From: CAZRGV01 sp964599655
GTDB lineage: Bacteria; Planctomycetota; Planctomycetia; Isosphaerales; Isosphaeraceae
Reading direction: 5' to 3'
Length of the DNA: 11,156 bases
Assembly (NCBI GenBank): GCA_964599655.1
Contig: CAZRGV010000170.1
Location: 1-11,156, forward strand
Shown here in pieces: positions 1-5,847 of this stretch. The notes below the pieces were generated by a model. The model saw nothing but the letters and a program-made list of their open reading frames with translations, searched no databases and had not been told where the DNA came from. Position 1 is the stretch's first letter, and every line of letters starts with the position of its first letter. Made by a program: the position numbers and the translations under genes.

Positions 1-1196
1 CGGAGGCGGTCGGTGGCCAGGTCATAGAGCGACGGGCCGGTCCATCGCAGGGGCTTGATCATGTTCAGCTTGTCGGGGCGGGCGCGGTCGTAGAAGTCCT
101 TGTCTTCCTTCTCCAGGTAGTAGGCCAGCTCGATCGGCAGCAGGAGCTTCACGCCGAGCCCCGGATGCCGCAAGAACTTGTGGTCGAGCATCGGCCAGAC
201 CAGGGCTCGCATCTTGCGCGGGTCGCCCTCGATCAGCTGCGGCTCGTCGACCCGGTCGATCAGGACGACGATGCCGGAATAGCCCAGGGTTTGCAAAACC
301 CCCTGGAACTTGCGGAGCAATTCGTAGCGTTCCTCGCCGGCGGTGCGGCGAGCCGTCGGCAAGGGTTGCCCGCCCAGTTCCGTCGGCTTGAACCAGAGCA
401 GCTCCCACCGAAGCGCCGAAGGGTCTCGGCTGAGGACCCGGAGCGACCGTCGGATATCTCGGGCGTACCACTCGGCGCGGGCGAGTCGCCAGCCCCAGTA
501 GAGCCAGCCCAGAGCCACCGGCAGGATCAGCCAGGGCAGGACCGACATCGACCGCAGGGCCGGAAACGCGGCGATCAGGGCCAGCACCAGCGCCGTCACG
601 CCCACGCCAATCTGCAAGTCGCGACGGCTCCAGAGCGGCCGGAATCCGGAGCGACGGCGGAGCCAGGTCCATCGCCGCTCGATCGGCTCGCCGGTCGACT
701 GATCGTAGAGCGCGGCCAGCAGCAGCAGATCGCGTCTCTGGTCGAGACTCAGCTTCGAGAGATCCGCCTTCTCGCCCTTGAGCTGGTCAATCAATCGGGT
801 GATTCCCAGAGCGAGGATCGCGTCCATGTGATCTTGCAATCGCCATCGCTTCAGGGCTTCGGCGGCGTCTCGGATGCGGAGTGCGGCCTTGAAGTGGTCG
901 AGCGGCGGGTTGAAATCATCGTACGAGATGATGAAGACCCGCTCGTTCGGATGCTCCTGGTTGTAGGCTTCCATCTCGGCGATCATTTGGAGCCGAAGCG
1001 CGGTCTTTCCACTGCCCTTCTCGCCGAAGACGAGTGCCGTCGACGGATCGGCTGGGCTGCCGAACACCTTGCTCCAGGCCGGGTGATGGATCTTCCAGAG
1101 GCAACCGCGCTTGAAGACGGTGTCGGTCTGGGCGTCTTCCTCGCTGAACGGGTCGCCCTTGATGCCGTAATGTCCCAAGAACTGATCGATCTTCAT
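1..1196 (-). CDS. KAP-like membrane P-loop ATPase, 3' end missing (runs off left edge)
   Basis: The frame stays open from an ATG at 1196 to the left edge, giving 398 visible residues, so the C-terminus is missing. Walker A is GEKGSGKT at residues 58-65. Two hydrophobic helices follow at about 194-211 and 218-236, flanked by Arg/Trp-rich turns. A Walker B-like strand, GIVVLIDRVDEP, lies at about 308-319. Membrane helices placed between Walker A and Walker B are the hallmark of KAP-type P-loop NTPases, which act at the inner face of the membrane; that placement is my reason for the call. The sequence is otherwise divergent and the substrate or partner cannot be read. The start is preceded by a G-run about 5 bases upstream. 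It is transcribed divergently from modA. Alternatives are another AAA/STAND-like ATPase. The gene is certain; the family assignment is moderate. Confidence 0.75.
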   Translation of the reverse strand, partial: MKIDQFLGHYGIKGDPFSEEDAQTDTVFKRGCLWKIHHPAWSKVFGSPADPSTALVFGEKGSGKTALRLQMIAEMEAYNQEHPNERVFIISYDDFNPPLDHFKAALRIRDAAEALKRWRLQDHMDAILALGITRLIDQLKGEKADLSKLSLDQRRDLLLLAALYDQSTGEPIERRWTWLRRRSGFRPLWSRRDLQIGVGVTALVLALIAAFPALRSMSVLPWLILPVALGWLYWGWRLARAEWYARDIRRSLRVLSRDPSALRWELLWFKPTELGGQPLPTARRTAGEERYELLRKFQGVLQTLGYSGIVVLIDRVDEPQLIEGDPRKMRALVWPMLDHKFLRHPGLGVKLLLPIELAYYLEKEDKDFYDRARPDKLNMIKPLRWTGPSLYDLATDRL

Positions 1197-1215
1197 CGAA
1201 CCCCCATGCGTCTCT

Positions 1216-1239
1216 GAGGCAAGGCCCCTGGCCTGTCTC
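1216..1239 (-). promoter_or_regulatory. Imperfect stem-loop in the leader of the KAP-like gene
   Basis: GAGGCAAGGCC (1216-1226) and GGCCTGTCTC (1230-1239) can pair around a 3-base loop with one bulged A and one G-T pair, about 10 base pairs in all. It lies 20 bases upstream of the ATPase start codon, so on the minus strand it would sit in the mRNA leader. It could modulate translation, or be an operator shared by the divergent genes. No function is shown; the pairing alone is visible. Confidence 0.35.
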
Positions 1240-1291
1240 GAATTTTACCGTCTTACCCGATCCGGCGTCTTCGTTGCAATCCGCACCGTGG

Positions 1292-1321
1292 TTGACGACC
1301 GACGACGAGGTCTTCTACCAT
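1292..1321 (+). promoter_or_regulatory. Candidate sigma70-type promoter for modA
   Basis: TTGACG (1292-1297, 5 of 6 to TTGACA) is followed after 18 bases by TACCAT (1316-1321, 4 of 6 to TATAAT). It would start a transcript about 50 bases before the modA ATG. The rest of the intergenic region (1197-1376) shows no recognisable ModE operator of the known enterobacterial type. This is a weak call from consensus matching only. Confidence 0.3.
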
Positions 1322-1376
1322 CATTCCGGTCGCCTTGGATTCCGCGCCGCGGGCACTCCGAGAGAGTTCTCACACC

Positions 1377-2198
1377 ATGCGATTCGAATCCGGCCGAAGC
1401 GGGCCGTTCGTGCTTCTGGTCGCCTTGCTGTCGGGCTGCGGCGAGGCCAGGAAACCCGCGTCGCCGCCGCTTCGACTGGCCGTGGCCAGCGACCTGCAAA
1501 CCGCGATGCCGATCCTCGTGGCCGCGTTCCGGCAAGATCACGGCATCGAGGTCGAGTTCACGATGGGCGCCTCCGGATTGCTCGCGCAACAGATCGAGCA
1601 GGGAGCCCCCTTCGATCTGTTCCTGGCTGCCAATCAGTCCTTCGTCGACGACCTGGCGCACCAGGGGCTGATCCGGCCCGACTCGGTTCGACCCTACGCG
1701 AAAGGTTCCCTCGTGCTGGCCGTGCACCGCGAGGCCGGCGACTGGATCACCGGGCTCGACGACCTTCGAAAGCCGGGGATCAAGAAGATCGCCATCGCCA
1801 ACCCTGAGTTCGCTCCCTATGGCGTCGCCGGGAAGCAGGCGCTCGAGCGGGCCGGCCTGTGGACGGAGATCGAAGCCAAGATCGTGCAGGCGGAGACGGT
1901 CCGCCAGGCGTTGCAGTTCGTGCAATCGGGCAACGCCGAGGTGGGACTCGTTGGACGCGCCATCGCCGATGCGCCCGAGGTGCGCACCGTCGCCGTCGAC
2001 CCGAGTCTGTACGACCCGATCGTCCAGGGGCTGGGGATCGTCGCGACCTCGAACCGAGCCGTCGACGCCGAAGCGTTCGCCCGGTTCCTGCTCGGCGAGA
2101 TTGGGCAGGGCATCTTGTCCGACCTCGGCTTCGGAAGCGTTTCCATGGTCGAATCGACGGGCCACGAGACTCCAAACGTCTCCCCGACCAGTCCGTGA
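1377..2198 (+). CDS. modA: Molybdate (tungstate) ABC transporter substrate-binding lipoprotein
   Basis: This 273-residue protein captures the oxyanion outside the cytoplasmic membrane and hands it to ModB. The ATG at 1377 is chosen because it begins a proper lipoprotein signal: a hydrophobic stretch at residues 10-18 and lipobox LSGC with the lipidated Cys at 21. An upstream TTG at 1335 would add 14 polar residues that spoil the signal. ModA motifs are clear: AVASDLQTAM (35-44), GASGLLAQQI (64-73), then QGAPFDLFLAAN (75-86). NPEFAPYGVAGKQAL (142-156) resembles the ModA type in which the Tyr of APYG (Tyr148) contacts molybdate. The GxVY motif of E. coli ModA, with its ligand Tyr, reads GLVG here (190-193). 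The short Ser/Thr/Pro tail (about 258-273) is unusual. It heads the cluster, with the mini-ORF 18 bases downstream. Confidence 0.93.
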   Translation: MRFESGRSGPFVLLVALLSGCGEARKPASPPLRLAVASDLQTAMPILVAAFRQDHGIEVEFTMGASGLLAQQIEQGAPFDLFLAANQSFVDDLAHQGLIRPDSVRPYAKGSLVLAVHREAGDWITGLDDLRKPGIKKIAIANPEFAPYGVAGKQALERAGLWTEIEAKIVQAETVRQALQFVQSGNAEVGLVGRAIADAPEVRTVAVDPSLYDPIVQGLGIVATSNRAVDAEAFARFLLGEIGQGILSDLGFGSVSMVESTGHETPNVSPTSP

Positions 2199-2216
2199 CC
2201 TCGCGAGGCATCGGCC

Positions 2217-2306
2217 ATGGTCAGCGCGCGCAACCCGCGTTCCGCAACGGTCAAGAAGGTCAAGGCCGTTATCAAGGCCACCGTGGTCCTCGTGGACAAG
2301 TCCTGA
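2217..2306 (+). CDS. Mini-ORF resembling the N-terminal half of a Mop/TOBE molybdate-binding domain
   Basis: This 29-codon ORF starts at ATG 2217, with GAGG at 2205-2208 (8-base spacer), and stops with TGA at 2304-2306. The peptide begins MVSARNP, continues TVKKVK, and ends ATVVLVDKS. Mop domains typically begin SARN, then xxxGTV, then GAVNAEVV. The same pattern appears in the C-terminal TOBE of ModC in this window (SARNVLAGTV, then ADVLV). The match covers about the first half of a roughly 68-residue Mop domain; no second half lies in the 22 bases before modE. It may be a decayed molbindin gene, a functional mini-domain, or a leader peptide that couples translation to modE, which has no clear ribosome site of its own. 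Chance resemblance in so short a peptide cannot be excluded. Confidence 0.5.
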   Translation: MVSARNPRSATVKKVKAVIKATVVLVDKS

Positions 2307-2328
2307 ACCAACCCGAACGGCTTCCCCC

Positions 2329-2697
2329 ATGTCGCGCCGAAAGTCGCCCGGCGAGGGCCTGTCGCCTCGCGTGAAAGTCTGGTTCGAGGCCGAGGGCGGC
2401 TTCGGCTTCGGCTCGGGTTTCATCGCGATCTTGCAAGCCGTCGAGCGATCGGGCTCGATCAAGCAGGCCGCCGACGACCTGGGCCGGAGCTACCGCCACG
2501 TCTGGGATCGGATCAAGGCCGCCGAGCAGGCCCTCGGGCAAACGCTGGTCGAGACCCAGGTCGGCGGCCAGGGCACGCGACGCAGCGTGTTGACCGACCG
2601 GGCCCGTCAGCTCATCGGCGATTTCCTCGCGATTCGCGACCGCATGATCGCCGTGATGGAAGAAGAATTCGCCGGGCGCTTCCACCGCCGGCAGTGA
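2329..2697 (+). CDS. modE: ModE-type winged-helix regulator, DNA-binding domain only
   Basis: This 122-residue cytoplasmic protein matches the N-terminal DNA-binding domain of ModE, the molybdate-responsive regulator of mod operons. Visible parts are KVWFEAEGGFGFGSGF (16-31), the helix-turn-helix around GSIKQAADDLGRSYRHVWD (42-60), and the wing region QVGGQGTRRSVLTDRARQLI (77-96), which parallels the GGxGGGxxxLT wing of ModE. The helix at about 98-114 is the usual dimerisation helix. E. coli ModE continues into two Mop-type domains that bind molybdate; this protein stops at 122, so it has no effector domain. Such short ModE-like proteins are known in many bacteria. No Shine-Dalgarno is visible before ATG 2329; the mini-ORF ends 22 bases upstream, so coupled translation is possible. 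Confidence 0.9.
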   Translation: MSRRKSPGEGLSPRVKVWFEAEGGFGFGSGFIAILQAVERSGSIKQAADDLGRSYRHVWDRIKAAEQALGQTLVETQVGGQGTRRSVLTDRARQLIGDFLAIRDRMIAVMEEEFAGRFHRRQ

Positions 2698-2728
2698 CGA
2701 TCTCGAGGCGTTTGCCACCGGAAGAGAC

Positions 2729-2758
2729 TTGCCCGATCAAATGGCATGACCGTATAGT
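2729..2758 (+). promoter_or_regulatory. Sigma70-like promoter of the DUF1559 gene
   Basis: TTGCCC (2729-2734, 4 of 6 to TTGACA) and TATAGT (2753-2758, 5 of 6 to TATAAT) are 18 bases apart, predicting a start near 2765. The first AAATGGCA copy (2739-2746) lies in the spacer, and the hairpin (2768-2789) would begin the transcript. This suggests that the DUF1559 gene, and perhaps modBC, can be transcribed independently of modA-modE. Confidence 0.45.
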
Positions 2759-2789
2759 CTGACCCGGAAATGGCAAGGTTGTGCCATTT
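2739..2789 (+). repeat. Three AAATGGCA copies: one direct repeat and one perfect hairpin
   Basis: AAATGGCA occurs at 2739-2746 and again at 2768-2775, 29 bases apart. Its exact reverse complement TGCCATTT follows at 2782-2789 after a 6-base loop (AGGTTG). The second and third copies form a perfect 8-base-pair inverted repeat. The first copy lies between the predicted -35 and -10 boxes, and the hairpin lies at the start of the predicted leader. This layout suits a repressor operator with a secondary site, or a stabilising 5' mRNA stem. There is no T-tract after it, so it is not an intrinsic terminator. It does not resemble the known ModE consensus. Confidence 0.55.
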
Positions 2790-2808
2790 GAGCTGGGGAG
2801 TCGACGAC

Positions 2809-3867
2809 ATGCGAAGGCGGCAAGGCGCGTTGGGATTCACCCTGATCGAGCTGCTGGTGGTGATCGCGATCATCGGCGTCCTGATCGCCCTGTTGCTTCC
2901 GGCCGTGCAATCGGCTCGGGAGGCGGCGAGGCGGGCCCAGTGTACGAATAACCTGAAGCAGATCGGCCTGGCCTTGCACAATTACCTCTCGGGGGTGGGC
3001 ACGTTTCCGCCAGGGCGGTTCAACACGCATATCGCAGGGCGAGGAAATTGCTGGGGAGCCTACTCGCAGCTCTTGCCGCAGTTGGATCAGTTGCCGATCT
3101 ATAACAGTTTCAACTTCAGCCTGGCGCCCGACACCGACCCGATCCTGTCGGCCCCGAACCTCACGGGCTACACGAGCTTCCTCAACACGCTGCTCTGCCC
3201 GTCCGACTCGCCCCCGGTGCTCATCGAGGTCCTCGGCAGCCCGTTCGCGACGCACAACTACAACGTCAACGTGGGCTCGACCTATTGCGTGGTGCAGAAC
3301 CCCGAGCCGCCGTTGACCGGCCCGCCCAACGGGGTTCTCTTCGAGAACTCTCGGATTCGCGACGCGGACATCACCGACGGCATGTCGGGCACCGTGGCCA
3401 TCAGCGAGACGATCCGCTCGGTGCCAGGCGCGACCTTCGCGAGTAACCCGCTNNNNNNNNNNGGCGTCTTCGTGATCACGGGGAACAACAGCACGACCGG
3501 CCCGCCGATCATTTCCGACGCCGATTACGCGACGAAGTGCCTGACGAGTTCGCCTCCCGGCTTTCAGGCCACCCGAGGCGTGCGATGGCACTTCGGAGCA
3601 CCAGGGCACAGCATGTACAACCATCGCCGCCCGCCGAACGACAATCGCGTTGACTGCCGGGGTGGGCTGCCGCAAAGCACTCGATCCGACCCGCTCTGGA
3701 ACTGGCTCTCGCTGAACGTCACGGCGAGGAGCCAGCATCCGGGCGGCGTCAACTCGCTGTTCTGCGACGGTCACGTCCAATTCGTCAAGAATTCTATCAA
3801 TGTGATCGTCTGGCAGGGCCTCGGCAGCCGCAACGGTAGTGAGGTCGTCTCGGCCGACGCCTATTGA
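2809..3867 (+). CDS. DUF1559 prepilin-like protein (type II secretion/pseudopilin leader)
   Basis: This protein of about 352 residues belongs to the DUF1559 family, which planctomycetes carry in very large numbers; its role is unknown but it is built like a pseudopilin. The type III leader is MRRRQGALG followed by FTLIELLVVIAIIGVLIALL, with predicted prepilin peptidase cleavage after Gly9 and a methylatable Phe10. The family's usual AVQSAREAARRAQC follows (32-45), and the C-terminal signature GGVNSLFCDGHVQF lies at about 312-325. ATG 2809 is chosen over an in-frame ATG at 2770 because GGGGAG (2795-2800) lies 8 bases upstream and the leader has the right length. Ten N at 3453-3462 fill exactly one base of one codon plus three codons, so the frame is kept. 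It sits inside the mod cluster with no evident functional link to it. Confidence 0.95.
   Translation: MRRRQGALGFTLIELLVVIAIIGVLIALLLPAVQSAREAARRAQCTNNLKQIGLALHNYLSGVGTFPPGRFNTHIAGRGNCWGAYSQLLPQLDQLPIYNSFNFSLAPDTDPILSAPNLTGYTSFLNTLLCPSDSPPVLIEVLGSPFATHNYNVNVGSTYCVVQNPEPPLTGPPNGVLFENSRIRDADITDGMSGTVAISETIRSVPGATFASNPXXXXGVFVITGNNSTTGPPIISDADYATKCLTSSPPGFQATRGVRWHFGAPGHSMYNHRRPPNDNRVDCRGGLPQSTRSDPLWNWLSLNVTARSQHPGGVNSLFCDGHVQFVKNSINVIVWQGLGSRNGSEVVSADAY
3453..3462. other. Assembly gap of 10 N inside the DUF1559 gene
   Basis: Ten undetermined bases interrupt the DUF1559 coding sequence. The frame before and after the gap agrees, so its length is either right or wrong by a multiple of three. Confidence 0.98.
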
Positions 3868-3959
3868 CGCACGTCGAGGCGGTTCCGATGCTGGTGAACA
3901 TCGGGTCCCTGTTTCTTGGGTGGGGACGGCGTGTGGAAACGCCCGGGATTGAGGCCGTC

Positions 3960-4637
3960 ATGCCGCCGGAATCGGACCTGGCGCCGTTTTGGCTCTCGTT
4001 GCGAGTGGCCAGCCTGGCGACGCTGGGAATCGTCGCCGTGGGGCTCCCCCTGGCGTACGCGCTGGCTCGCCTGCGATTCCCCGGCAAGGGCCTGATCTCG
4101 GGCCTGCTCGTGCTGCCGCTGGTGTTACCGCCGACGGTGATGGGCTATTACCTGCTTCAGGTTTTTGGACGCCGAGCCCCGCTGGGAATCTGGCTCGAAG
4201 AGAGCTTCGGCGTCACGATCGTCTTTCACTGGATGGGGGCTGTGGTCGCCTCGGCGGTCGCGGCCTTTCCGCTCTTCCTGCTTCCGGCCCGCTCGGCGTT
4301 CGAGGCGGTTGACCCCGCGCTGGAGGACGTCGCCCGACTGCTCGGACGCCGCGAGATATCGGTCTTCCTCAGCGTCACGTTCCCGCTGGCCTGGCGAGGT
4401 CTGGCGGCCGGAACCGTGCTGGCCTTCGTGCGGGCACTGGGTGATTTCGGTGCAACGGTCATGGTCGCCGGTGACATCCCGAACCTGACCCGCACCGCCT
4501 CCCTGGGAATTTACGACGCCGTCCAGCGCAACGACGCCGCCACCGCCGGCCGTTTGACTCTGCTCGTCTCGATCGTGTCCATCGCCGCCCTCTGGGGCGT
4601 GCAGCGAAGCCTGCCTCGGCGAGGACTGGGTTCGTGA
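3960..4637 (+). CDS. modB: Molybdate ABC transporter permease
   Basis: This 225-residue membrane protein forms the translocation path for molybdate with ModC. Five hydrophobic segments are visible at about 12-36, 45-68, 85-110, 146-172 and 199-214. The EAA loop that docks on the ATPase is EAVDPALEDVARLLGRRE (115-132), with the conserved Gly129, followed by TFPLAWRG. RALGDFGATVMVAG (158-171) is typical of ModB. E. coli ModB has 229 residues, which supports the ATG at 3960 (GAGG at 3951-3954, 5-base spacer). In-frame starts at ATG 3888 (GAGG at 3876-3879) or TTG 3864 would add 24 or 32 residues; 3888 remains possible. The TGA overlaps the modC GTG (GTGA at 4634-4637), indicating translational coupling. 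Confidence 0.95.
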   Translation: MPPESDLAPFWLSLRVASLATLGIVAVGLPLAYALARLRFPGKGLISGLLVLPLVLPPTVMGYYLLQVFGRRAPLGIWLEESFGVTIVFHWMGAVVASAVAAFPLFLLPARSAFEAVDPALEDVARLLGRREISVFLSVTFPLAWRGLAAGTVLAFVRALGDFGATVMVAGDIPNLTRTASLGIYDAVQRNDAATAGRLTLLVSIVSIAALWGVQRSLPRRGLGS

Positions 4638-5754
4638 ACGACAAGGCCATCCTGGAACTGCGACTGACCCGCCCGATCCACCCTGGCCTCCGGCTCGACG
4701 TGGCCCTGTCTCTCGGACCCGAGTGCGGCATCGTCTTCGGCCCGTCGGGGGCGGGCAAGACCAGCTTGCTCCGCCTGATCGCCGGTCTCGACGACCCCGA
4801 ATCCGGCTCGCTGCGCCTCGGCGAGACGACACTCCTCGATCGGAACAAAAAAATCAACGTACCTCTGAGATCACGTCGTATCGGCATGATCTTTCAAGAT
4901 GACTTGCTATTTCCACATATGAACGTCGCCGGAAACATTCGATTCGGCTTGAAGGATTGGAGGAAGGCTGAGGCCGACGAACGTCTCGCCGAGGTGGCGG
5001 ATCTGTGCGGCGTGGGGACGTTACTCGGCCGTCGGCCCCTGACACTCTCGGGAGGCGAGCGGCAGCGAGTCGGCCTGGCAAGGGCCCTGGCGCCCAGGCC
5101 AAGGCTATTGCTCTGCGACGAGCCGGTCTCCGCCCTCGACCTGGAGAACCGTTCGGCCATGATCGAGCGACTTCGGGCAGTTCAGCGTGCCGAAGGGATT
5201 CCGGTGCTTTACGTAACGCACAGCCCGGCCGAGGCCATCGAGCTGGGTGCGCGCCTCTTTTTGCTCCGGGATGGCTCGATCGTCGACGAAGGGGCCCCTC
5301 TCGACGTGCTGGCCAGACACGGCCAGTCACCTTTGACGAGGCACGACGGCGTGCGCAACGTGCTCCGGGGAACGGTCGACTCGCACGAGGTGGCGATCGG
5401 CGAGACCCGAGTCCGGCTGGAGGGAGGGCCCTCGCTGGTTGTTCCGTTCAACGACCGGCCGATCGGCTCCTCCTTGACGCTGGGCGTCCGGGCCGACGAC
5501 ATCTTGCTGGCGCGGGGTCCGGTGACGGGTCTGAGTGCCCGCAACGTGCTGGCCGGCACGGTCGATCGGATCGTCTCGCATGGGCCCGAGGCCGATGTTC
5601 TGGTTCGAACCGGCGCGATCACCTGGACGGNNNNNNNNNNNNNNNNNNNNNNNNNNNNNNNNNNNNNNNNNNNNNNNNNNNNNNNNNNNNNNNNNNNNTC
5701 ATCAAGGCGAGACGCTGCCAGGTGCTGGACGAGGACGGACGCGCGGTCTGTTGA
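4634..5754 (+). CDS. modC: Molybdate ABC transporter ATP-binding protein, interrupted by a gap
   Basis: This cytoplasmic ATPase drives ModB. Visible parts are Walker A GPSGAGKT (36-43), Q-loop Q88, signature LSGGERQRV (138-146), Walker B LLLCDEP (158-164), D-loop SALD, and H-loop H196. A C-terminal TOBE/Mop region follows, with SARNVLAGTV at about 301-310. It starts at GTG 4634, overlapping the modB stop. After the 68 N (5631-5698) the family-typical ending IKARRCQVLDEDGRAVC lies in a different frame and stops with TGA at 5752-5754. The gap length is therefore wrong modulo 3; a gap divisible by three, such as 69 bases, restores one protein of about 370 residues. I read this as an assembly artefact, not a broken gene. 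Confidence 0.93.
5631..5698. other. Assembly gap of 68 N in modC; length inconsistent with the reading frame
   Basis: The modC frame entering the gap and the frame of the TOBE ending after it differ. The true missing length must be divisible by three. Comparison with the usual distance between the SARN and IKxxxCxVL parts of a Mop domain suggests about 23 residues, so about 69 bases. Confidence 0.9.
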
Positions 5755-5765
5755 CCGTGTGCCAG

Positions 5766-5811
5766 CCGAAGGGCTTTGTTATGCTGGGAGAAGGATACCG
5801 CCCTTCTTCGG
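5766..5811 (+). promoter_or_regulatory. Imperfect inverted repeat between modC and the kinase gene
   Basis: CCGAAGGGC (5766-5774) can pair with GCCCTTCTTCGG (5800-5811) if three bases bulge, around a 25-base loop. The loop holds an extended -10-like TGTTATGCT (5777-5785) without a fitting -35 box. It could be a weak terminator-like end of the mod transcript or part of the kinase promoter region. No T-tract follows. Confidence 0.2.
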
Positions 5812-5847
5812 ACTTGGAGAGCCGACGCAGCCGCTGGTGCCGACTTC

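Noticed and set aside
165..1217. Plus-strand open frame of 350 codons
   Set aside because: It is antisense to the KAP-like ATPase; the peptide is low-complexity Gln/Arg/Asp-rich and lacks motifs, while the minus frame has Walker motifs and membrane helices.
1245..2462. Minus-strand open frame of 405 codons opposite modA and modE
   Set aside because: It crosses two genes with clear family motifs on the plus strand; it is a by-product of high GC.
2770..2808. ATG 2770 as start of the DUF1559 protein
   Set aside because: It lies inside the hairpin, lacks a ribosome site and would push the prepilin leader to an atypical length; ATG 2809 has GGGGAG at the right distance.
2737..3780. Minus-strand open frame of 347 codons opposite the DUF1559 gene
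   Set aside because: The plus strand has an intact prepilin leader and family signature; the antisense peptide is Arg/Val-rich with no motif.
1377..5754. Known enterobacterial ModE operator in the cluster
   Set aside because: I found no palindrome resembling the TATATAAC-type half-sites upstream of modA or the DUF1559 gene.
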